64,000 bases of DNA from an uncultured Bacteroidales bacterium (GCA_902781515.1 CACZJU010000004.1:124001-188000), one strand, 5' to 3'. Numbered from the stretch's first letter, positions 23,092-34,312 are shown. Program-made: numbers and translations. The notes: generated by a model not told the origin, from the sequence alone.

Positions 23092-23129
23092 TACAAATAA
23101 GTTTTGATAATACAAATAAGTTTTGATAA
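23092..23129. repeat. 19-bp tandem duplication
   Basis: TACAAATAAGTTTTGATAA occurs twice back to back, just upstream of the esterase start on the other strand. It may be a replication-slippage product. The 23061-23431 gap otherwise holds a 9-bp repeat and the str-operon promoter. Confidence 0.8.
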
Positions 23130-23199
23130 TAGTATCGTTTCGGACTGCTGATCTTGTCTTGTTCTCGCGTGTGCGCGTGCGTACCTTTTATTTATTATT

Positions 23200-23244
23200 A
23201 TGGGGTTAATGGGGCGAATGGGTCAAATGGGGTTAATGGGAGAG
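23200..23244 (+). repeat. Five 9-bp units ATGGGnnnn upstream of rpsL
   Basis: The units are ATGGGGTTA, ATGGGGCGA, ATGGGTCAA, ATGGGGTTA and ATGGGAGAG. Because 9 is a multiple of three they form an open frame MGLMGRMGQMGLMGEVIKC that stops at once. No promoter or ribosome site points to translation. Confidence 0.75.
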
Positions 23245-23317
23245 GTGATAAAATGTTAATAATTCTTAAAAGTTATGGTTTTTGAGTGGTGACAGCGAAA
23301 TAAGAGACGAAGAAAGA

Positions 23318-23347
23318 TTGCCATTCCAGATACTTTTCGTAACTTTG
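23318..23347 (+). promoter_or_regulatory. Promoter of the ribosomal super-operon
   Basis: TTG at 23318-23320 and TAACTTTG at 23340-23347, 19 bp apart, give a leader of about 75 nt before rpsL. Confidence 0.7.
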
Positions 23348-23431
23348 CAGCCCGAAACGGGTGCATTGTGCCAGTACGCGAACAAAATTTGACAATATAC
23401 AATAATATATATAAACTAAAAACAAAACAAA

Positions 23432-23815
23432 ATGCCTACAATTCAACAATTGGTAAGAAAAGGCCGCACAGAGTTGGTAGACAAGAGCAAGAGCCCTGCT
23501 CTGGACAGTTGTCCACAGCGTCGTGGCGTATGTGTTCGTGTTTACACTACCACTCCTAAAAAGCCTAATTCGGCTATGCGTAAGGTAGCCCGTGTTCGTT
23601 TGACTAACCAGAAGGAAGTCAACAGTTACATCCCTGGAGAGGGACACAACTTGCAGGAGCACAGCATTGTGCTAGTGCGCGGCGGTCGTGTTAAGGACCT
23701 GCCAGGTGTACGTTACCACATCGTTCGCGGTACATTGGATACCGCCGGTGTTGCAAACCGCACCCAGCGTCGTTCTAAGTACGGTGCTAAGCGTCCAAAG
23801 GCTGCTAAGAAGTAA
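23432..23815 (+). CDS. rpsL: 30S ribosomal protein S12
   Basis: This 127-residue protein of the decoding centre heads the operon. It starts [12 protein letters not shown] and carries the loop [16 protein letters not shown] and [11 protein letters not shown]. Lysines are present in PKKPNS, the site where streptomycin-resistance changes occur elsewhere, so the loop is wild-type-like. A 126-bp spacer separates it from rpsG. Confidence 0.98.
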   Translation: MPTIQQLVRKGRTELVDKSKSPALDSCPQRRGVCVRVYTTTPKKPNSAMRKVARVRLTNQKEVNSYIPGEGHNLQEHSIVLVRGGRVKDLPGVRYHIVRGTLDTAGVANRTQRRSKYGAKRPKAAKK

Positions 23816-23941
23816 TTGAGAATTGAAAAAGTAAAAGTTAAAAATCAAACCGTTTTGGTTGTAAGCTAAGGTTGAGTAAGGCTGCAGTGGCAGCACTGAA
23901 GAACGCGAGAATACAGCCCTAAACACAAAACCAAAAACAAA
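23816..23941 (+). promoter_or_regulatory. rpsL-rpsG spacer, possible S7 control site
   Basis: The spacer is long for this operon. It holds CAGTG-GCAG-CACTG (23885-23898) and other GC-rich pairing. In E. coli protein S7 binds the equivalent spacer to repress translation; whether this one does is only inferred from position. Confidence 0.3.
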
Positions 23942-24418
23942 ATGCGTAAAGCTAAACCAAAGAAGCGTGTCATCCTTCCCGATCCCGTTTTCGGTGACGT
24001 TAAGGTGTCTAAGTTCGTTAATCACCTGATGTATTCAGGTAAGAAGAGTATCTCTTACACAATCTTCTATACCGCTCTCGATATCGTGGGCGAGAAGATG
24101 CAGAGCGAAGAAAAGCCCGCACTGCAGATCTGGAAAGAGGCTCTCGACAAGATTACTCCCCAGGTTGAGGTAAAGAGCCGCCGTATCGGTGGTGCTACAT
24201 TCCAGGTTCCTACTGAAATCCGTCCCGACCGTAAGGAGAGCATCTCAATGAAGAATATGATTGCCTTTGCACGTAAGCGTGGTGGCAAGACTATGGCCGA
24301 CAAACTGGCTGCTGAGATTATGGACGCCTACAATGAGCAGGGTGGTGCCTTCAAGCGTAAGGAAGATATGCACCGCATGGCTGAGGCTAACCGTGCATTC
24401 GCACATTTCCGTTTCTAA
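23942..24418 (+). CDS. rpsG: 30S ribosomal protein S7
   Basis: This 158-residue protein nucleates assembly of the 16S 3' major domain. It has the typical MRKAKPKKR start, [20 protein letters not shown] and the end [20 protein letters not shown]. fusA begins 21 bp later. Confidence 0.98.
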   Translation: MRKAKPKKRVILPDPVFGDVKVSKFVNHLMYSGKKSISYTIFYTALDIVGEKMQSEEKPALQIWKEALDKITPQVEVKSRRIGGATFQVPTEIRPDRKESISMKNMIAFARKRGGKTMADKLAAEIMDAYNEQGGAFKRKEDMHRMAEANRAFAHFRF

Positions 24419-24439
24419 TCACACAAAGGTACTAAGACG

Positions 24440-26557
24440 ATGGCAAAACAAGATTTGCATTTGACCCGCAACATCGGTATCATGGCTCACATCGATGCCG
24501 GTAAGACAACTACCTCTGAGCGTATCCTCTTCTACACTGGTAAGACCCACAAGATTGGTGAGGTGCACGAAGGTGCTGCCACCATGGACTGGATGGCTCA
24601 GGAGCAGGAGCGTGGTATCACCATCACATCAGCTGCCACCACAGCCTATTGGACTTGGAATGGCAACAAGTACAAGTTTAACCTAATCGACACCCCGGGA
24701 CACGTGGACTTTACCGCTGAGGTAGAGCGTTCACTGCGTGTACTTGACGGTGCCGTTGCTGCATATTGTGCAGTAGGTGGCGTTGAGCCTCAGTCTGAAA
24801 CTGTATGGCGTCAGGCTGACAAGTACAACGTTCCCCGTATGGGTTATGTGAACAAGATGGACCGTAGCGGTGCCGACTTCTTCGAGGTTGTTCGCCAGAT
24901 GAAGGACGTGCTGGGTGCTACTCCCTGTGTTATCGCAGTGCCCATCGGTGCTGAAGAGAACTTCAAGGGTATCGTTGACCTCATCCAGATGAAGGCCATC
25001 CTGTGGCACGATGAGACTATGGGTGCCGAGTACGACGTGGAAGAGATTCCCGCCGACATGAAGGGTGAGTGCGAGGAATGGCGTGCAAAGCTCATTGAGC
25101 AGGCCGCTGAGCAGGACGACAGCCTCATGGAGAAGTATTTCGAGGATCCCGATAGCCTGACCGAGGAGGAAATCATTGCAGCTATCCGTAAGGGTACTCT
25201 GAATTTGGACCTCGTGCCTATGACTTGTGGCTCTTCATTCAAGAACAAGGGTGTGCAGAAGTTGCTCGACTACGTCTGCATGTTCCTTCCCTCTCCTCTG
25301 GATACTCCCGCTATCGTGGGTACCAACCCCGAGACTGGTGAGGAAGAGGATCGTAAACCCAGCGAGGAAGAGAAGACAGCCGCTTTGGCATTCAAGATTG
25401 CTACAGACCCATATGTTGGTCGTCTGACATTCTTCCGCGTTTATAGCGGTAAGATCGAGGCTGGTAGCTATACCTACAACGTACGTTCCGGTAAGAAGGA
25501 GCGCGTAAGCCGTCTGTTCCAGATGCACTCTAACCACCAGAACCCCGTAGAGGTTATCGGTGCTGGTGACATCGGTGCAGGTGTAGGTTTCAAGGATATT
25601 CGTACAGGTGACACCCTTTGCGATGAGGATGCACCAATCGTACTGGAGTCTATGGACTTCCCCGATCCCGTTATCGGTATCGCCGTTGAGCCTAAGACTC
25701 AGAAGGACCTCGACAAGCTGAGCAACGGTCTTGCCAAACTGGCTGAAGAGGATCCCACCTTCACAGTGAAGACTGACGAGCAAAGCGGTCAGACCGTCAT
25801 CAGCGGTATGGGTGAGCTGCACTTGGATATCATCATCGACCGTCTGAAGCGCGAGTTCAAGGTTGAGTGCAATCAGGGTAAGCCCCAGGTTAACTACAAG
25901 GAAGCTATTACCAAGACCGTTAACCTGCGCGAGGTTTACAAGAAGCAGTCTGGTGGTCGCGGTAAGTTCGCAGACATCATCGTTAATGTTGGTCCCGTAG
26001 ACGAAGACTTCAAGGAAGGCGGACTGCAGTTCGACAACCAGGTTACCGGTGGTAATATTCCCAAGGAGTTCATCCCCAGCGTACAGAAGGGCTTCGAGGC
26101 CGCTATGAAGAATGGTGTGCTCGGTGGCTTCCCAATGGACAGCCTGAAAGTTGAACTGTTGGATGGTTCGTTCCACCCCGTTGACTCTGACCAGTTGTCA
26201 TTCGAAATCTGTGCTATCCAGGCCTATAAGAATGCTTGTGCTCAGGCTAAGCCCGTGCTGATGGAGCCCGTTATGCGCCTCGAAGTTGTTACTCCCGAGG
26301 AGAACATGGGTGACGTTATCGGTGACTTGAACAAGCGTCGTGGTCAGGTAGAAGGTATGGACACAACTCGTACAGGCGCTCGTTTGGTGAAGGCTATGGT
26401 TCCCCTGGCAGAGATGTTTGGTTATGTAACCGCTCTGCGTACCATTACTTCCGGTCGTGCTACCTCTTCTATGACTTACGATCACCACGCTCCCGTTAGC
26501 TCTGGTATCGCCAAGGCTGTTCTGGAGGAAATCAAGGGTCGCGTAGATCTGGTATAA
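24440..26557 (+). CDS. fusA: Elongation factor G
   Basis: This 705-residue translocation GTPase shows the G1 motif [13 protein letters not shown], the switch region [19 protein letters not shown] and NKMDRSG, followed by domains II-V ending in the [16 protein letters not shown] segment. It is the long, normal form. In many bacteria tuf follows here; in this window rpsJ follows instead, after a strong hairpin. Confidence 0.98.
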   Translation: MAKQDLHLTRNIGIMAHIDAGKTTTSERILFYTGKTHKIGEVHEGAATMDWMAQEQERGITITSAATTAYWTWNGNKYKFNLIDTPGHVDFTAEVERSLRVLDGAVAAYCAVGGVEPQSETVWRQADKYNVPRMGYVNKMDRSGADFFEVVRQMKDVLGATPCVIAVPIGAEENFKGIVDLIQMKAILWHDETMGAEYDVEEIPADMKGECEEWRAKLIEQAAEQDDSLMEKYFEDPDSLTEEEIIAAIRKGTLNLDLVPMTCGSSFKNKGVQKLLDYVCMFLPSPLDTPAIVGTNPETGEEEDRKPSEEEKTAALAFKIATDPYVGRLTFFRVYSGKIEAGSYTYNVRSGKKERVSRLFQMHSNHQNPVEVIGAGDIGAGVGFKDIRTGDTLCDEDAPIVLESMDFPDPVIGIAVEPKTQKDLDKLSNGLAKLAEEDPTFTVKTDEQSGQTVISGMGELHLDIIIDRLKREFKVECNQGKPQVNYKEAITKTVNLREVYKKQSGGRGKFADIIVNVGPVDEDFKEGGLQFDNQVTGGNIPKEFIPSVQKGFEAAMKNGVLGGFPMDSLKVELLDGSFHPVDSDQLSFEICAIQAYKNACAQAKPVLMEPVMRLEVVTPEENMGDVIGDLNKRRGQVEGMDTTRTGARLVKAMVPLAEMFGYVTALRTITSGRATSSMTYDHHAPVSSGIAKAVLEEIKGRVDLV

Positions 26558-26568
26558 TATGAATTAAA

Positions 26569-26604
26569 GGCTGTCGCCGAGCAAATGACTCTTTGGCGAC
26601 AGCC
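26569..26604 (+). promoter_or_regulatory. 10-bp perfect stem between fusA and rpsJ
   Basis: GGCTGTCGCC (26569-26578) pairs with GGCGACAGCC (26595-26604) over a 16-base loop. No T-run follows, so it is probably an attenuator or processing site separating the str and S10 parts rather than a full terminator. Confidence 0.55.
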
Positions 26605-26640
26605 GCAAATTAAAATCAATATTAAATTACAAAAACTGAA

Positions 26641-26946
26641 ATGAGTCAGAAAATTAGAATCAAACTGAAGTCTTACGACCACAATCTGGTTGATAAGTCT
26701 GCCGAGAAGATTGTGAAGACCGTGAAGGTCAGTGGTGCTATCGTTAGCGGTCCCATACCCCTTCCCACTCACAAGCGTATTTTCACCGTTAACCGTTCAA
26801 CCTTCGTTAACAAGAAGGCCCGTGAACAGTTCGAGTTGAATTGCTACAAGCGTCTTATCGACATCTACAGCAGCACAGCAAAGACTGTTGATGCTCTGAT
26901 GAAGCTGGAACTCCCCAGTGGTGTGGAAGTAGAAATCAAGGTGTAA
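26641..26946 (+). CDS. rpsJ: 30S ribosomal protein S10
   Basis: This 101-residue protein of the 30S head has the typical [20 protein letters not shown] start and [17 protein letters not shown]. It begins the S10 segment; in many bacteria S10 is also the NusE antitermination factor. Confidence 0.98.
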   Translation: MSQKIRIKLKSYDHNLVDKSAEKIVKTVKVSGAIVSGPIPLPTHKRIFTVNRSTFVNKKAREQFELNCYKRLIDIYSSTAKTVDALMKLELPSGVEVEIKV

Positions 26947-26994
26947 TACACCAAACAGAAAGAATTAAAATTATTAATATTAACAACAACTGAA

Positions 26995-27564
26995 ATGCCA
27001 GGATTATTAGGAAAGAAAATCGGAATGACATCCGTATTCAGTGCCGAGGGTAAGAATGTACCATGCACTGTTATCGAAGTAGGTCCTTGTGTGCTCGGCT
27101 ACGAGGAAGCAAAGGAGAAGAATACCTCCGCACCCATGAAGGGTCACTTCCAGAAGGCCGGTACTACCCCCAAGAGACACTTGGCCGAGTTCACAGGTTT
27201 CGAACAGGAGATGAATCTGGGTGACACTGTCACCGTAGAATTGTTCGCAGATGCTACTTATGTCGATGTAATCGGCGTCTCTAAGGGACGTGGATTCCAA
27301 GGCGTAGTAAAGCGTCACGGATTCGGCGGCGTTGGTCAGGCTACTCACGGTCAGGACGACCGTCTGCGCAAGCCGGGTTCAATTGGTGCTTGTTCATATC
27401 CCGCAAAGGTCTTCAAGGGCCTGCGTATGGGTGGACAGATGGGTAACAAGCGCGTTACCACACAAAATCTGCAAGTGATTAAGGTAATTCCCGAACACAA
27501 CCTCTTGCTTATCAAGGGTAGTGTTCCCGGATATAATGGTTCAATCGTTAGCGTTCTCAAGTAA
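26995..27564 (+). CDS. rplC: 50S ribosomal protein L3
   Basis: This 189-residue protein starts [15 protein letters not shown] and contains [16 protein letters not shown] and [16 protein letters not shown], the loop reaching the peptidyl-transferase centre. It lies between S10 and L4 as usual, with one base between its stop and the L4 start. Confidence 0.98.
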   Translation: MPGLLGKKIGMTSVFSAEGKNVPCTVIEVGPCVLGYEEAKEKNTSAPMKGHFQKAGTTPKRHLAEFTGFEQEMNLGDTVTVELFADATYVDVIGVSKGRGFQGVVKRHGFGGVGQATHGQDDRLRKPGSIGACSYPAKVFKGLRMGGQMGNKRVTTQNLQVIKVIPEHNLLLIKGSVPGYNGSIVSVLK

Positions 27565-27565
27565 A

Positions 27566-28195
27566 ATGGAAGTTAGTGTATTAAATATTAAGGGTCAGGA
27601 TACCGGTCGTAAGGTATCTTTGAACGATGCTATCTATGCCATCGAGCCCAACGATCATGCCATCTATCTGGATGTTAAGCTGATCATGGCCAACCAGCGC
27701 CAGGGCACAGCAAAGTCTAAGGAAAGAAGTGAAATCGCAGGTTCTACCCGCAAGCTCGGTCGCCAGAAGGGTGGTGGCGGTGCTCGCCGTGGTGATATCA
27801 ATTCACCTGTTCTTGTAGGTGGTGGTCGTGTATTCGGTCCCCAGCCCCGCGATTATGGTTTCAAACTGAACAAAAAGACACGCGTTCTAGCTCGTAAGTC
27901 TGCTTTGGCTTACAAAGCTCAGGAAAATGCAATCATGGTTGTTGAAGACTTCACTTTGGAGGCTCCAAAGACCAAATTGTTCATCGAAATCTTAAATAAT
28001 CTTAAAGTTTCTGGTAAGAAGGCCCTCTTCGTTTTGCCAGGTGCTGATAAAGTTGTATATTTGTCCGCTCGTAACATCGAGCGTGCCAATGTTATGGCTG
28101 CATCTGCCCTGAATACCTACAAGGTACTCGACGCAGATGTAATGGTTGTGGCTGAGGGTGCGCTTCCTGTTATTGAGGCCAATCTTAACAAGTAA
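27566..28195 (+). CDS. rplD: 50S ribosomal protein L4
   Basis: This 209-residue protein lines the exit tunnel. I take the ATG at 27566 ([14 protein letters not shown]), immediately after rplC stops, instead of an in-frame ATG inside rplC. The tunnel loop [20 protein letters not shown] is present. In E. coli L4 represses its own operon; no such site was identified here. Confidence 0.97.
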   Translation: MEVSVLNIKGQDTGRKVSLNDAIYAIEPNDHAIYLDVKLIMANQRQGTAKSKERSEIAGSTRKLGRQKGGGGARRGDINSPVLVGGGRVFGPQPRDYGFKLNKKTRVLARKSALAYKAQENAIMVVEDFTLEAPKTKLFIEILNNLKVSGKKALFVLPGADKVVYLSARNIERANVMAASALNTYKVLDADVMVVAEGALPVIEANLNK

Positions 28196-28206
28196 AGAAG
28201 CTGAAT

Positions 28207-28497
28207 ATGGCATACATTATCAAACCTCTGGTCACTGAGAAGATGACCCAGACAACAGAGAAGCAGAATAAGTTCGGCTTCATCGTTCGTCCTGAGGCAA
28301 ACAAGATTGAGATCCAGAAAGAGGTAGAGGCTCGCTACAACGTTACCGTGACCGATGTTAACACAATGGTTTACGGCGGCAAGTCAAAGCAGCGCTACAC
28401 ACGTGCAGGTCTCATTAAAGGACGCACGAACGCATTCAAGAAAGCCATCGTAACACTGAAGGATGGCGATACAATTGATTTTTATAGCAATATTTAA
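28207..28497 (+). CDS. rplW: 50S ribosomal protein L23
   Basis: This 96-residue protein at the tunnel exit docks trigger factor and SRP. It has the family start IIKPLVTEKMTQTTEKQNKF and the Gly/Lys-rich loop VYGGKSKQRYTRAG. Confidence 0.98.
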   Translation: MAYIIKPLVTEKMTQTTEKQNKFGFIVRPEANKIEIQKEVEARYNVTVTDVNTMVYGGKSKQRYTRAGLIKGRTNAFKKAIVTLKDGDTIDFYSNI

Positions 28498-28503
28498 TAA
28501 AAG

Positions 28504-29331
28504 ATGGCAGTACGTAAATTCAAGCCCACAACACCAGGGCAGAGACACAAAATTATAGGTACTTTCGAGGAAATTACTGCATCAGTACCTGAAAAGTCTC
28601 TCGTAACCGGTAAGCTTTCATCTGGTGGACGTAACAACGTCGGTAAGATGACTATGCGCTATATCGGTGGTGGTCACAAGAAGAAATTCCGTTTCATTGA
28701 CTTCAAGCGAGAGAAAGATGGTGTTCCCGCAACAGTTAAGACAATCGAGTACGATCCAAACCGTTCGGCTCGTATCGCTTTGCTTTTCTATGTTGACGGT
28801 GAAAAACGTTATATTATTGCTCCCAACGGTTTGAAGGTTGGTGACACCGTAATGAGCGGCGCTGAGGCTGCACCCGAAGTTGGTAATGCTCTTCCTCTGC
28901 AGAACATCCCCGTAGGTACCATCATCCACAATATCGAGCTCCGTCCCGGTCAGGGTGCACTGCTCGTGCGTTCCGCTGGTAATTTCGCACAGTTGACTTC
29001 TCGTGAGGGACGTTACTGCGTGATTAAGTTGCCTTCTGGTGAGACTCGTCAGATTCTCAGCGCTTGCAAGGCCACTGTAGGTAGTGTTGGTAATTCCGAC
29101 CACGCTCTGGAGAGTTCTGGTAAGGCTGGCCGCTCACGCTGGTTTGGCCGTCGTCCTCACAACCGTGGTGTTGTCATGAATCCCCACGATCACCCAATGG
29201 GTGGTGGTGAAGGTCGTCAGTCCGGTGGACATCCTCGTTCACGTAAGGGCCTGTACGCAAAGGGTCTCAAGACACGCGCACCGAAGAAGCAGTCGAACAA
29301 GTATATTATCGAGAGAGCTAACAAGAAGTAA
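28504..29331 (+). CDS. rplB: 50S ribosomal protein L2
   Basis: This 275-residue protein lies near the peptidyl-transferase centre. It has [27 protein letters not shown] and [20 protein letters not shown]. The His found after DHP in E. coli is Met here. Confidence 0.98.
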   Translation: MAVRKFKPTTPGQRHKIIGTFEEITASVPEKSLVTGKLSSGGRNNVGKMTMRYIGGGHKKKFRFIDFKREKDGVPATVKTIEYDPNRSARIALLFYVDGEKRYIIAPNGLKVGDTVMSGAEAAPEVGNALPLQNIPVGTIIHNIELRPGQGALLVRSAGNFAQLTSREGRYCVIKLPSGETRQILSACKATVGSVGNSDHALESSGKAGRSRWFGRRPHNRGVVMNPHDHPMGGGEGRQSGGHPRSRKGLYAKGLKTRAPKKQSNKYIIERANKK

Positions 29332-29355
29332 CCAGGCAAGTTAATAGTGTAAATT

Positions 29356-29625
29356 ATGAGTCGTTCATTAAAGAAAGGTCCATATATTGAGGTAAACCTT
29401 GAAAATAAGGTTCTCGCCATGAATGAGAGTGGCAAGAAGACTGTAGTCAAGACTTGGGCCCGTGCTTCTATGATTTCCCCCGATTTCGTGGGTCACACCG
29501 TAGCAGTACACAACGGAAACAAATTTATTCCTGTTTACATTACTGAAAACATGGTAGGACACAAGCTTGGTGAGTTCGCTCCCACTCGTAAGTTCGGCGG
29601 CCATGCTGGTCAGAAGAAAAAGTAA
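29356..29625 (+). CDS. rpsS: 30S ribosomal protein S19
   Basis: This 89-residue protein of the 30S head starts [18 protein letters not shown] and ends with [18 protein letters not shown]. Confidence 0.98.
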   Translation: MSRSLKKGPYIEVNLENKVLAMNESGKKTVVKTWARASMISPDFVGHTVAVHNGNKFIPVYITENMVGHKLGEFAPTRKFGGHAGQKKK

Positions 29626-29662
29626 GCAGGTCATTTAATAGACAAAAAAGAGTAATAATATA

Positions 29663-30064
29663 ATGGGAAAAAGAAAGAAATTAGCTGCCGAGGCTAGAAA
29701 GGCAGCACTGAAGACCCAGTATTTCGCCAAGCTGAAAGATGTGCCTTCTTCTCCCCGCAAGATGAGATATGTGGTTGACCTGATCCGCGGTATGGAAGTG
29801 AACAGAGCACTTGGTACACTGAGATTCTCTTCGAAGGCTGCTTCTGCAGATGTCGAGAAAGTGTTACGCTCAGCTGTTGCTAACTGGGAGCAGAAGAACG
29901 AACGTAAGGCCGAGGATGGTGAGTTGTTCGTTACCCGTGTGTTTGTAGACGAGGGCGCAACCCTCAAGCGTATGAGGCCCGCCCCTCAGGGTCGTGGTTA
30001 TAGAATCCGTAAGCGTTCTAACCATATCACCTTGTATGTCGGCACTAAGAATGTTAATGATTAA
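29663..30064 (+). CDS. rplV: 50S ribosomal protein L22
   Basis: This 133-residue protein carries the tunnel-lining hairpin [20 protein letters not shown]. It starts [20 protein letters not shown], a longer N-terminus than in E. coli. Confidence 0.97.
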   Translation: MGKRKKLAAEARKAALKTQYFAKLKDVPSSPRKMRYVVDLIRGMEVNRALGTLRFSSKAASADVEKVLRSAVANWEQKNERKAEDGELFVTRVFVDEGATLKRMRPAPQGRGYRIRKRSNHITLYVGTKNVND

Positions 30065-30072
30065 GTAAAAGT

Positions 30073-30801
30073 ATGGGACAGAAAGTTAATCCAATAAGCA
30101 ACCGACTGGGTATTGTCCGTGGTTGGGATTCAAATTGGTATGGTGGCAAGGACTTCGGAGATGCCATCCTTGAGGATAGCAAAATCCGTAAGTATCTGAA
30201 TGCCCGTCTGGGTGACGCCAGCATCTCAAAAATTGTCATCGAGCGCACTTTGAAGCTCGTGACTATTACAGTTTGTACTGCTCGTCCTGGTCTTATCATT
30301 GGCAAGGGTGGCGAGAAGGTTGACAAACTGAAGGAAGAGCTTAAGAAAGTAACTGACAAGGAGGTACAAATCAATATCTTCGAAGTAAGAAAACCCGAGC
30401 TGGATGCTACGATTGTTGCTAACAACATCGCTCGCCAAGTGGAAGGTAAGGTTTCTTATCGCCGCGCTATCAAAATGGCTGTTGCCAATACAATGCGTGC
30501 AGGTGCCGAGGGTATTAAGGTACTGATTTCCGGTCGTCTGAACGGTGCTGAAATCGCACGTAGCGAGATGTTTAAGGAAGGTCGTACCCCTCTGCATACA
30601 TTCCGTGCTGATATTGACTACTGCCACACTGAGGCTCTGACCAAGGTTGGCCTGCTTGGTATCAAGGTATGGATTTGCCGTGGTGAGGTGTTTGGCAAGA
30701 AGGATCTTGCTCCCGATTTCACCCAGCAGAAGGAGAACGGTGGTCGTAACTTCGGTAATGGACCAAAGAACTTCCGTCGTAAGAGAAACAACAATCGTTA
30801 A
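30073..30801 (+). CDS. rpsC: 30S ribosomal protein S3
   Basis: This 242-residue protein has a KH domain ([20 protein letters not shown]) and a C-terminal S3 domain, with a basic Asn/Arg-rich end ([11 protein letters not shown]). It forms part of the mRNA entry channel. Confidence 0.98.
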   Translation: MGQKVNPISNRLGIVRGWDSNWYGGKDFGDAILEDSKIRKYLNARLGDASISKIVIERTLKLVTITVCTARPGLIIGKGGEKVDKLKEELKKVTDKEVQINIFEVRKPELDATIVANNIARQVEGKVSYRRAIKMAVANTMRAGAEGIKVLISGRLNGAEIARSEMFKEGRTPLHTFRADIDYCHTEALTKVGLLGIKVWICRGEVFGKKDLAPDFTQQKENGGRNFGNGPKNFRRKRNNNR

Positions 30802-30813
30802 AATTAAGTTATC

Positions 30814-31239
30814 ATGTTACAACCTAAAAGAACAAAATATAGAAGACCTCAAAAAGGTCGTTGCAAGGGCAACGCCCAGCGCGGCAACCAGCTGACGTTC
30901 GGTTCTTTCGGAATCAAGTCGCTGGATACGCATTGGATTACGGCACGCCAGATTGAGGCTGCCCGTGTTGCCATGACGCGTTACATGCAGCGTGAGGGTC
31001 AGAGCTGGATTCGTATCTTCCCTGACAAACCCATCACAAAGAAGCCTGCAGACGTTCGTATGGGTAAGGGTAAGGGTGATCCCGTAGGTTACGTGTTCCC
31101 TATTACCCCAGGCCGTATTATTTTCGAGATTGAAGGCGTTTCTTACGATATTGCAAAGGAGGCACTCCGCCTTGCTGCCCAGAAACTGCCTGTTACAACG
31201 AAGTTCATTGTAAGAAGAGATTACGATAAAAACGCATAA
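30814..31239 (+). CDS. rplP: 50S ribosomal protein L16
   Basis: This 141-residue protein shows the family blocks [40 protein letters not shown] and [16 protein letters not shown]. It lies next to the A-site tRNA elbow. Confidence 0.98.
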   Translation: MLQPKRTKYRRPQKGRCKGNAQRGNQLTFGSFGIKSLDTHWITARQIEAARVAMTRYMQREGQSWIRIFPDKPITKKPADVRMGKGKGDPVGYVFPITPGRIIFEIEGVSYDIAKEALRLAAQKLPVTTKFIVRRDYDKNA

Positions 31240-31241
31240 TT

Positions 31242-31436
31242 ATGAAAGTTGCAGAAATAAAGGAGATGTCCACTGCTGACCTGCAGGAAATGATTCAGAC
31301 GGAGAAGGCAAACTATACTCAGATGTTGCTGAATCACGCTGTTTCTCCCCTCGAGAACAATTCTCAGATTAAGGCGGCTCGTCGTAATATCGCTAGATTG
31401 ATGACGGTTCTTCGCCAGAGGGAACTTAACAAATAA
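31242..31436 (+). CDS. rpmC: 50S ribosomal protein L29
   Basis: This 64-residue helical hairpin protein starts [17 protein letters not shown] and ends with the [18 protein letters not shown] signature helix. Confidence 0.97.
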   Translation: MKVAEIKEMSTADLQEMIQTEKANYTQMLLNHAVSPLENNSQIKAARRNIARLMTVLRQRELNK

Positions 31437-31450
31437 ACATTGGTCTACAC

Positions 31451-31708
31451 ATGGAAACTAGAAATTTAAGAAAGACAAGAACGGGTGTCGTAGTTAGCGA
31501 CAAGATGGATAAGACCATTGTGGTAGCCGCTAAGTTCAAGGAAAAGCATCCGATTTATGGTAAGTTCGTCAACAAGACGAAGAAATACCATGCTCACGAC
31601 GAGAAGAACGACTGTCATAAGGGTGATACCGTGATGATTATGGAAACTCGTCCTCTGAGTAAAACCAAGAGATGGAGAGTAGTAGAAATCGTAGAAAGAG
31701 CTAAGTAA
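31451..31708 (+). CDS. rpsQ: 30S ribosomal protein S17
   Basis: This 85-residue OB-fold protein starts [20 protein letters not shown] and has [20 protein letters not shown]. Confidence 0.98.
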   Translation: METRNLRKTRTGVVVSDKMDKTIVVAAKFKEKHPIYGKFVNKTKKYHAHDEKNDCHKGDTVMIMETRPLSKTKRWRVVEIVERAK

Positions 31709-31710
31709 TC

Positions 31711-32076
31711 ATGATACAAGCAGAATCAAGATTAGTAGTAGCAGACAATAGCGGCGCAAAAGAGTGTCTGTGCATCCGTGTACTGGGTGGCACTCGTCGT
31801 CGTTATGCGTCTGTTGGTGACGTGATTGTTGTAGCTGTTAAGAGCGCAATCCCCACCAGTGATGTTAAGAAAGGTGCAGTATCAAAGGCCCTGATTGTAC
31901 GTACTAAGAAGGAAGTCCGCCGTCCCGACGGTTCCTATATCCGTTTTGATGATAACGCTTGCGTGTTGTTGAACAACGCTGGCGAGTTGCGTGGTAGTCG
32001 TATTTTCGGTCCTGTTGCTCGTGAACTTCGCGCAGTTAACATGAAGGTCGTATCCTTGGCACCTGAAGTTCTTTAA
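31711..32076 (+). CDS. rplN: 50S ribosomal protein L14
   Basis: This 121-residue protein starts [20 protein letters not shown] and contains [14 protein letters not shown]. It forms a bridge between subunits. Confidence 0.98.
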   Translation: MIQAESRLVVADNSGAKECLCIRVLGGTRRRYASVGDVIVVAVKSAIPTSDVKKGAVSKALIVRTKKEVRRPDGSYIRFDDNACVLLNNAGELRGSRIFGPVARELRAVNMKVVSLAPEVL

Positions 32077-32094
32077 TTATTAAGAAACAAACAG

Positions 32095-32415
32095 ATGAGC
32101 AAGTTACACATTAAGAAAGGCGATACAGTATTTGTAAACGCTGGTAACAACAAAGGCAAGACCGGAACTGTGTTGAAGGTTCTTGTTGAGGAGAAGCGTG
32201 CTATCGTTGAGGGTGTTAACATGGTCTCTAAGAGCCAGAAGCCCAGCGCGAAGTATCCTCAGGGTGGCATTATCAAGCAGGAGGCTCCCATCCACATTTC
32301 AAACCTGAATGTGGTTGACCCCAAGAGCGGTAAGCCCACTCGTATTGGTAGAAAACTGAATGCAGACGGAAAGTTGGTCCGTTATGCTAAAAAATCTGGA
32401 GAGGAGATTAAGTAA
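32095..32415 (+). CDS. rplX: 50S ribosomal protein L24
   Basis: This 106-residue assembly-initiator protein has a KOW motif ([20 protein letters not shown]). Its final base overlaps the rplE start. Confidence 0.97.
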   Translation: MSKLHIKKGDTVFVNAGNNKGKTGTVLKVLVEEKRAIVEGVNMVSKSQKPSAKYPQGGIIKQEAPIHISNLNVVDPKSGKPTRIGRKLNADGKLVRYAKKSGEEIK

Positions 32416-32975
32416 TGGCAAATACTGCAAGCCTTAAGAAAGAATATGCTGAGCGTATCGCTCCAGCTTTGATGAAGCAGTTTAACTACTCTTCATCTAT
32501 GCAGATTCCCGTGCTGAAGAAGATTGTTATCAATCAGGGTCTTGGCATGGCTACTGCTGACAAGAAGATTATCGAGGTGGCAATCAATGAGCTTACTGCT
32601 ATCACTGGTCAGAAGGCCGTTGCTACTGTTTCTAAGAAAGACGTTGCAAACTTTAAACTTCGTAAGAAGATGCCTATTGGTGTTATGGTAACACTGCGTC
32701 GCGAGCGTATGTACGAGTTCCTCGAGAAACTGGTACGCGTAGCTTTGCCTCGTATCCGTGACTTCAAGGGTATTGAAGGTAAGTTGGACGGTCGTGGAAA
32801 CTACACTCTTGGTATTCAGGAGCAGATTATCTTCCCTGAGATTAACATTGATGCCATCGATCGCATCCTTGGTATGAACATCACTTTCGTGACTACTGCC
32901 AAGACTGACGAAGAAGGCTATGCTCTTTTGAAGGAGTTCGGCCTGCCTTTTAAGAACGCTAATAACGAAAAGTAA
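32415..32975 (+). CDS. rplE: 50S ribosomal protein L5
   Basis: This 186-residue protein binds 5S rRNA. It has [18 protein letters not shown] and the DIPFMT-region equivalent ([15 protein letters not shown]). Confidence 0.98.
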   Translation: MANTASLKKEYAERIAPALMKQFNYSSSMQIPVLKKIVINQGLGMATADKKIIEVAINELTAITGQKAVATVSKKDVANFKLRKKMPIGVMVTLRRERMYEFLEKLVRVALPRIRDFKGIEGKLDGRGNYTLGIQEQIIFPEINIDAIDRILGMNITFVTTAKTDEEGYALLKEFGLPFKNANNEK

Positions 32976-32978
32976 AAT

Positions 32979-33278
32979 ATGGCAAAAGAATCAATGAAGG
33001 CCCGCGAGATTAAGAGAGCTAAGCTCGTGGCCAAGTATGCAGAAAGGCGTGCTGAGTTGAAGAAGATTGTCAACACGGGTGACCCCGTTGAGGCATACGA
33101 GGCAGCACGTAAATTGCAGGAAATTCCCCGTAACGCTAACCCCATCCGTCTGCACAACCGTTGCAAGTTGACCGGACGTCCAAAGGGCTATATGCGTTTG
33201 TTCGGAATTAGCCGTATTCAATTCCGCGAGATGGCTTCAAGTGGTCTGATTCCCGGAGTAAGAAAGGCAAGCTGGTAA
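32979..33278 (+). CDS. rpsN: 30S ribosomal protein S14 (zinc-free form)
   Basis: This 99-residue protein ends [20 protein letters not shown] then [20 protein letters not shown]. It lacks the CxxC pairs of the zinc-binding short form, so it is the long zinc-independent type. Confidence 0.98.
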   Translation: MAKESMKAREIKRAKLVAKYAERRAELKKIVNTGDPVEAYEAARKLQEIPRNANPIRLHNRCKLTGRPKGYMRLFGISRIQFREMASSGLIPGVRKASW

Positions 33279-33329
33279 TTATTTTTTAATATTGTCGGGA
33301 GAGTCCCGATTAATTAAAACATTTATAAA

Positions 33330-33725
33330 ATGACAGATCCAATAGCAGATTATTTGACACGGTTGCGCAACGCAATTCAGGCAAAGCACAGAGTTGTTGA
33401 GTGCCCGGCGTCGAATTTGAAAAAGGAAATCACAAAAATCCTTTTCGAAAAAGGCTATATCTTGAACTATCAGTTCGTTGAGGATGGACCTCAGGGAACT
33501 ATCAAGATTGCCTTGAAGTATGATGATGCGTCCAAGACGAATGCTATCAAGAAGTTGATTCGCATTTCAAAGCCCGGTATGCGTAAGTATACAGGCTACA
33601 AGGACATGCCTCGTGTAATTAACGGATTAGGTATTGCAATTTTATCTACATCCAAGGGTGTAATGACAAACAAGGAGGCTGCCGACCTGAAGATTGGTGG
33701 TGAAGTTCTTTGTTATGTATATTAA
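33330..33725 (+). CDS. rpsH: 30S ribosomal protein S8
   Basis: This 131-residue protein starts MTDPIADYLTRLRNA and ends with STSKGVMTNKEA then LKIGGEVLCYVY. In E. coli S8 represses the spc operon. Confidence 0.98.
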   Translation: MTDPIADYLTRLRNAIQAKHRVVECPASNLKKEITKILFEKGYILNYQFVEDGPQGTIKIALKYDDASKTNAIKKLIRISKPGMRKYTGYKDMPRVINGLGIAILSTSKGVMTNKEAADLKIGGEVLCYVY

Positions 33726-33739
33726 TAGGAGGATTGAAT

Positions 33740-34312
33740 ATGTCTAGAATTGGTAAGATGCCTATTGCAATCCCTGCTGGTGTAACAGTAACAGTCAGCA
33801 ATGACAACGTTGTTACCGTAAAGGGTAAGTTGGGTGAAATGACACAGGCTGTCGATCCCTCTATTAAGTTGAATATTCAGGACGGCACAATCGATTTGGT
33901 AATCGATGAGGCTAACGACACTGTTGAGAAGAAGCAGAAGCAGGCTTTCCATGGTCTGTATCGTTCTTTGATTAACAACATGGTTGTCGGCGTTTCTCAA
34001 GGTTACGAGAAGCAGATGGAGCTCGTAGGTGTAGGTTATCGTGTATCAAACCAGGGCAACTTGGTTGAGTTCTCACTGGGATACACTCACAGCATCTTCA
34101 TTCAGTTGCCTGCTGAAATCAAGGTTGAGACAAAGTCAGAGAGAAATCAGAACCCTCAGATTATCCTGAGATCTTGCGACAAGCAACTCTTGGGCCAGGT
34201 GTGTGCTAAAATTCGTTCTTTCCGTAAGCCTGAACCTTACAAGGGTAAGGGTATCCTGTTCATTGGCGAACAGATTCGCAGAAAGTCTGGTAAGTCAGCA
34301 GGTGCTAAATAA
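33740..34312 (+). CDS. rplF: 50S ribosomal protein L6
   Basis: This 190-residue protein starts MSRIGKMPIAIPAGV at 33740, preceded by AGGAGG at 33727-33732, an unusually strong Shine-Dalgarno for this genome that decides the start. It ends with the conserved KPEPYKGKGILFIGEQIRRK. Confidence 0.98.
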   Translation: MSRIGKMPIAIPAGVTVTVSNDNVVTVKGKLGEMTQAVDPSIKLNIQDGTIDLVIDEANDTVEKKQKQAFHGLYRSLINNMVVGVSQGYEKQMELVGVGYRVSNQGNLVEFSLGYTHSIFIQLPAEIKVETKSERNQNPQIILRSCDKQLLGQVCAKIRSFRKPEPYKGKGILFIGEQIRRKSGKSAGAK

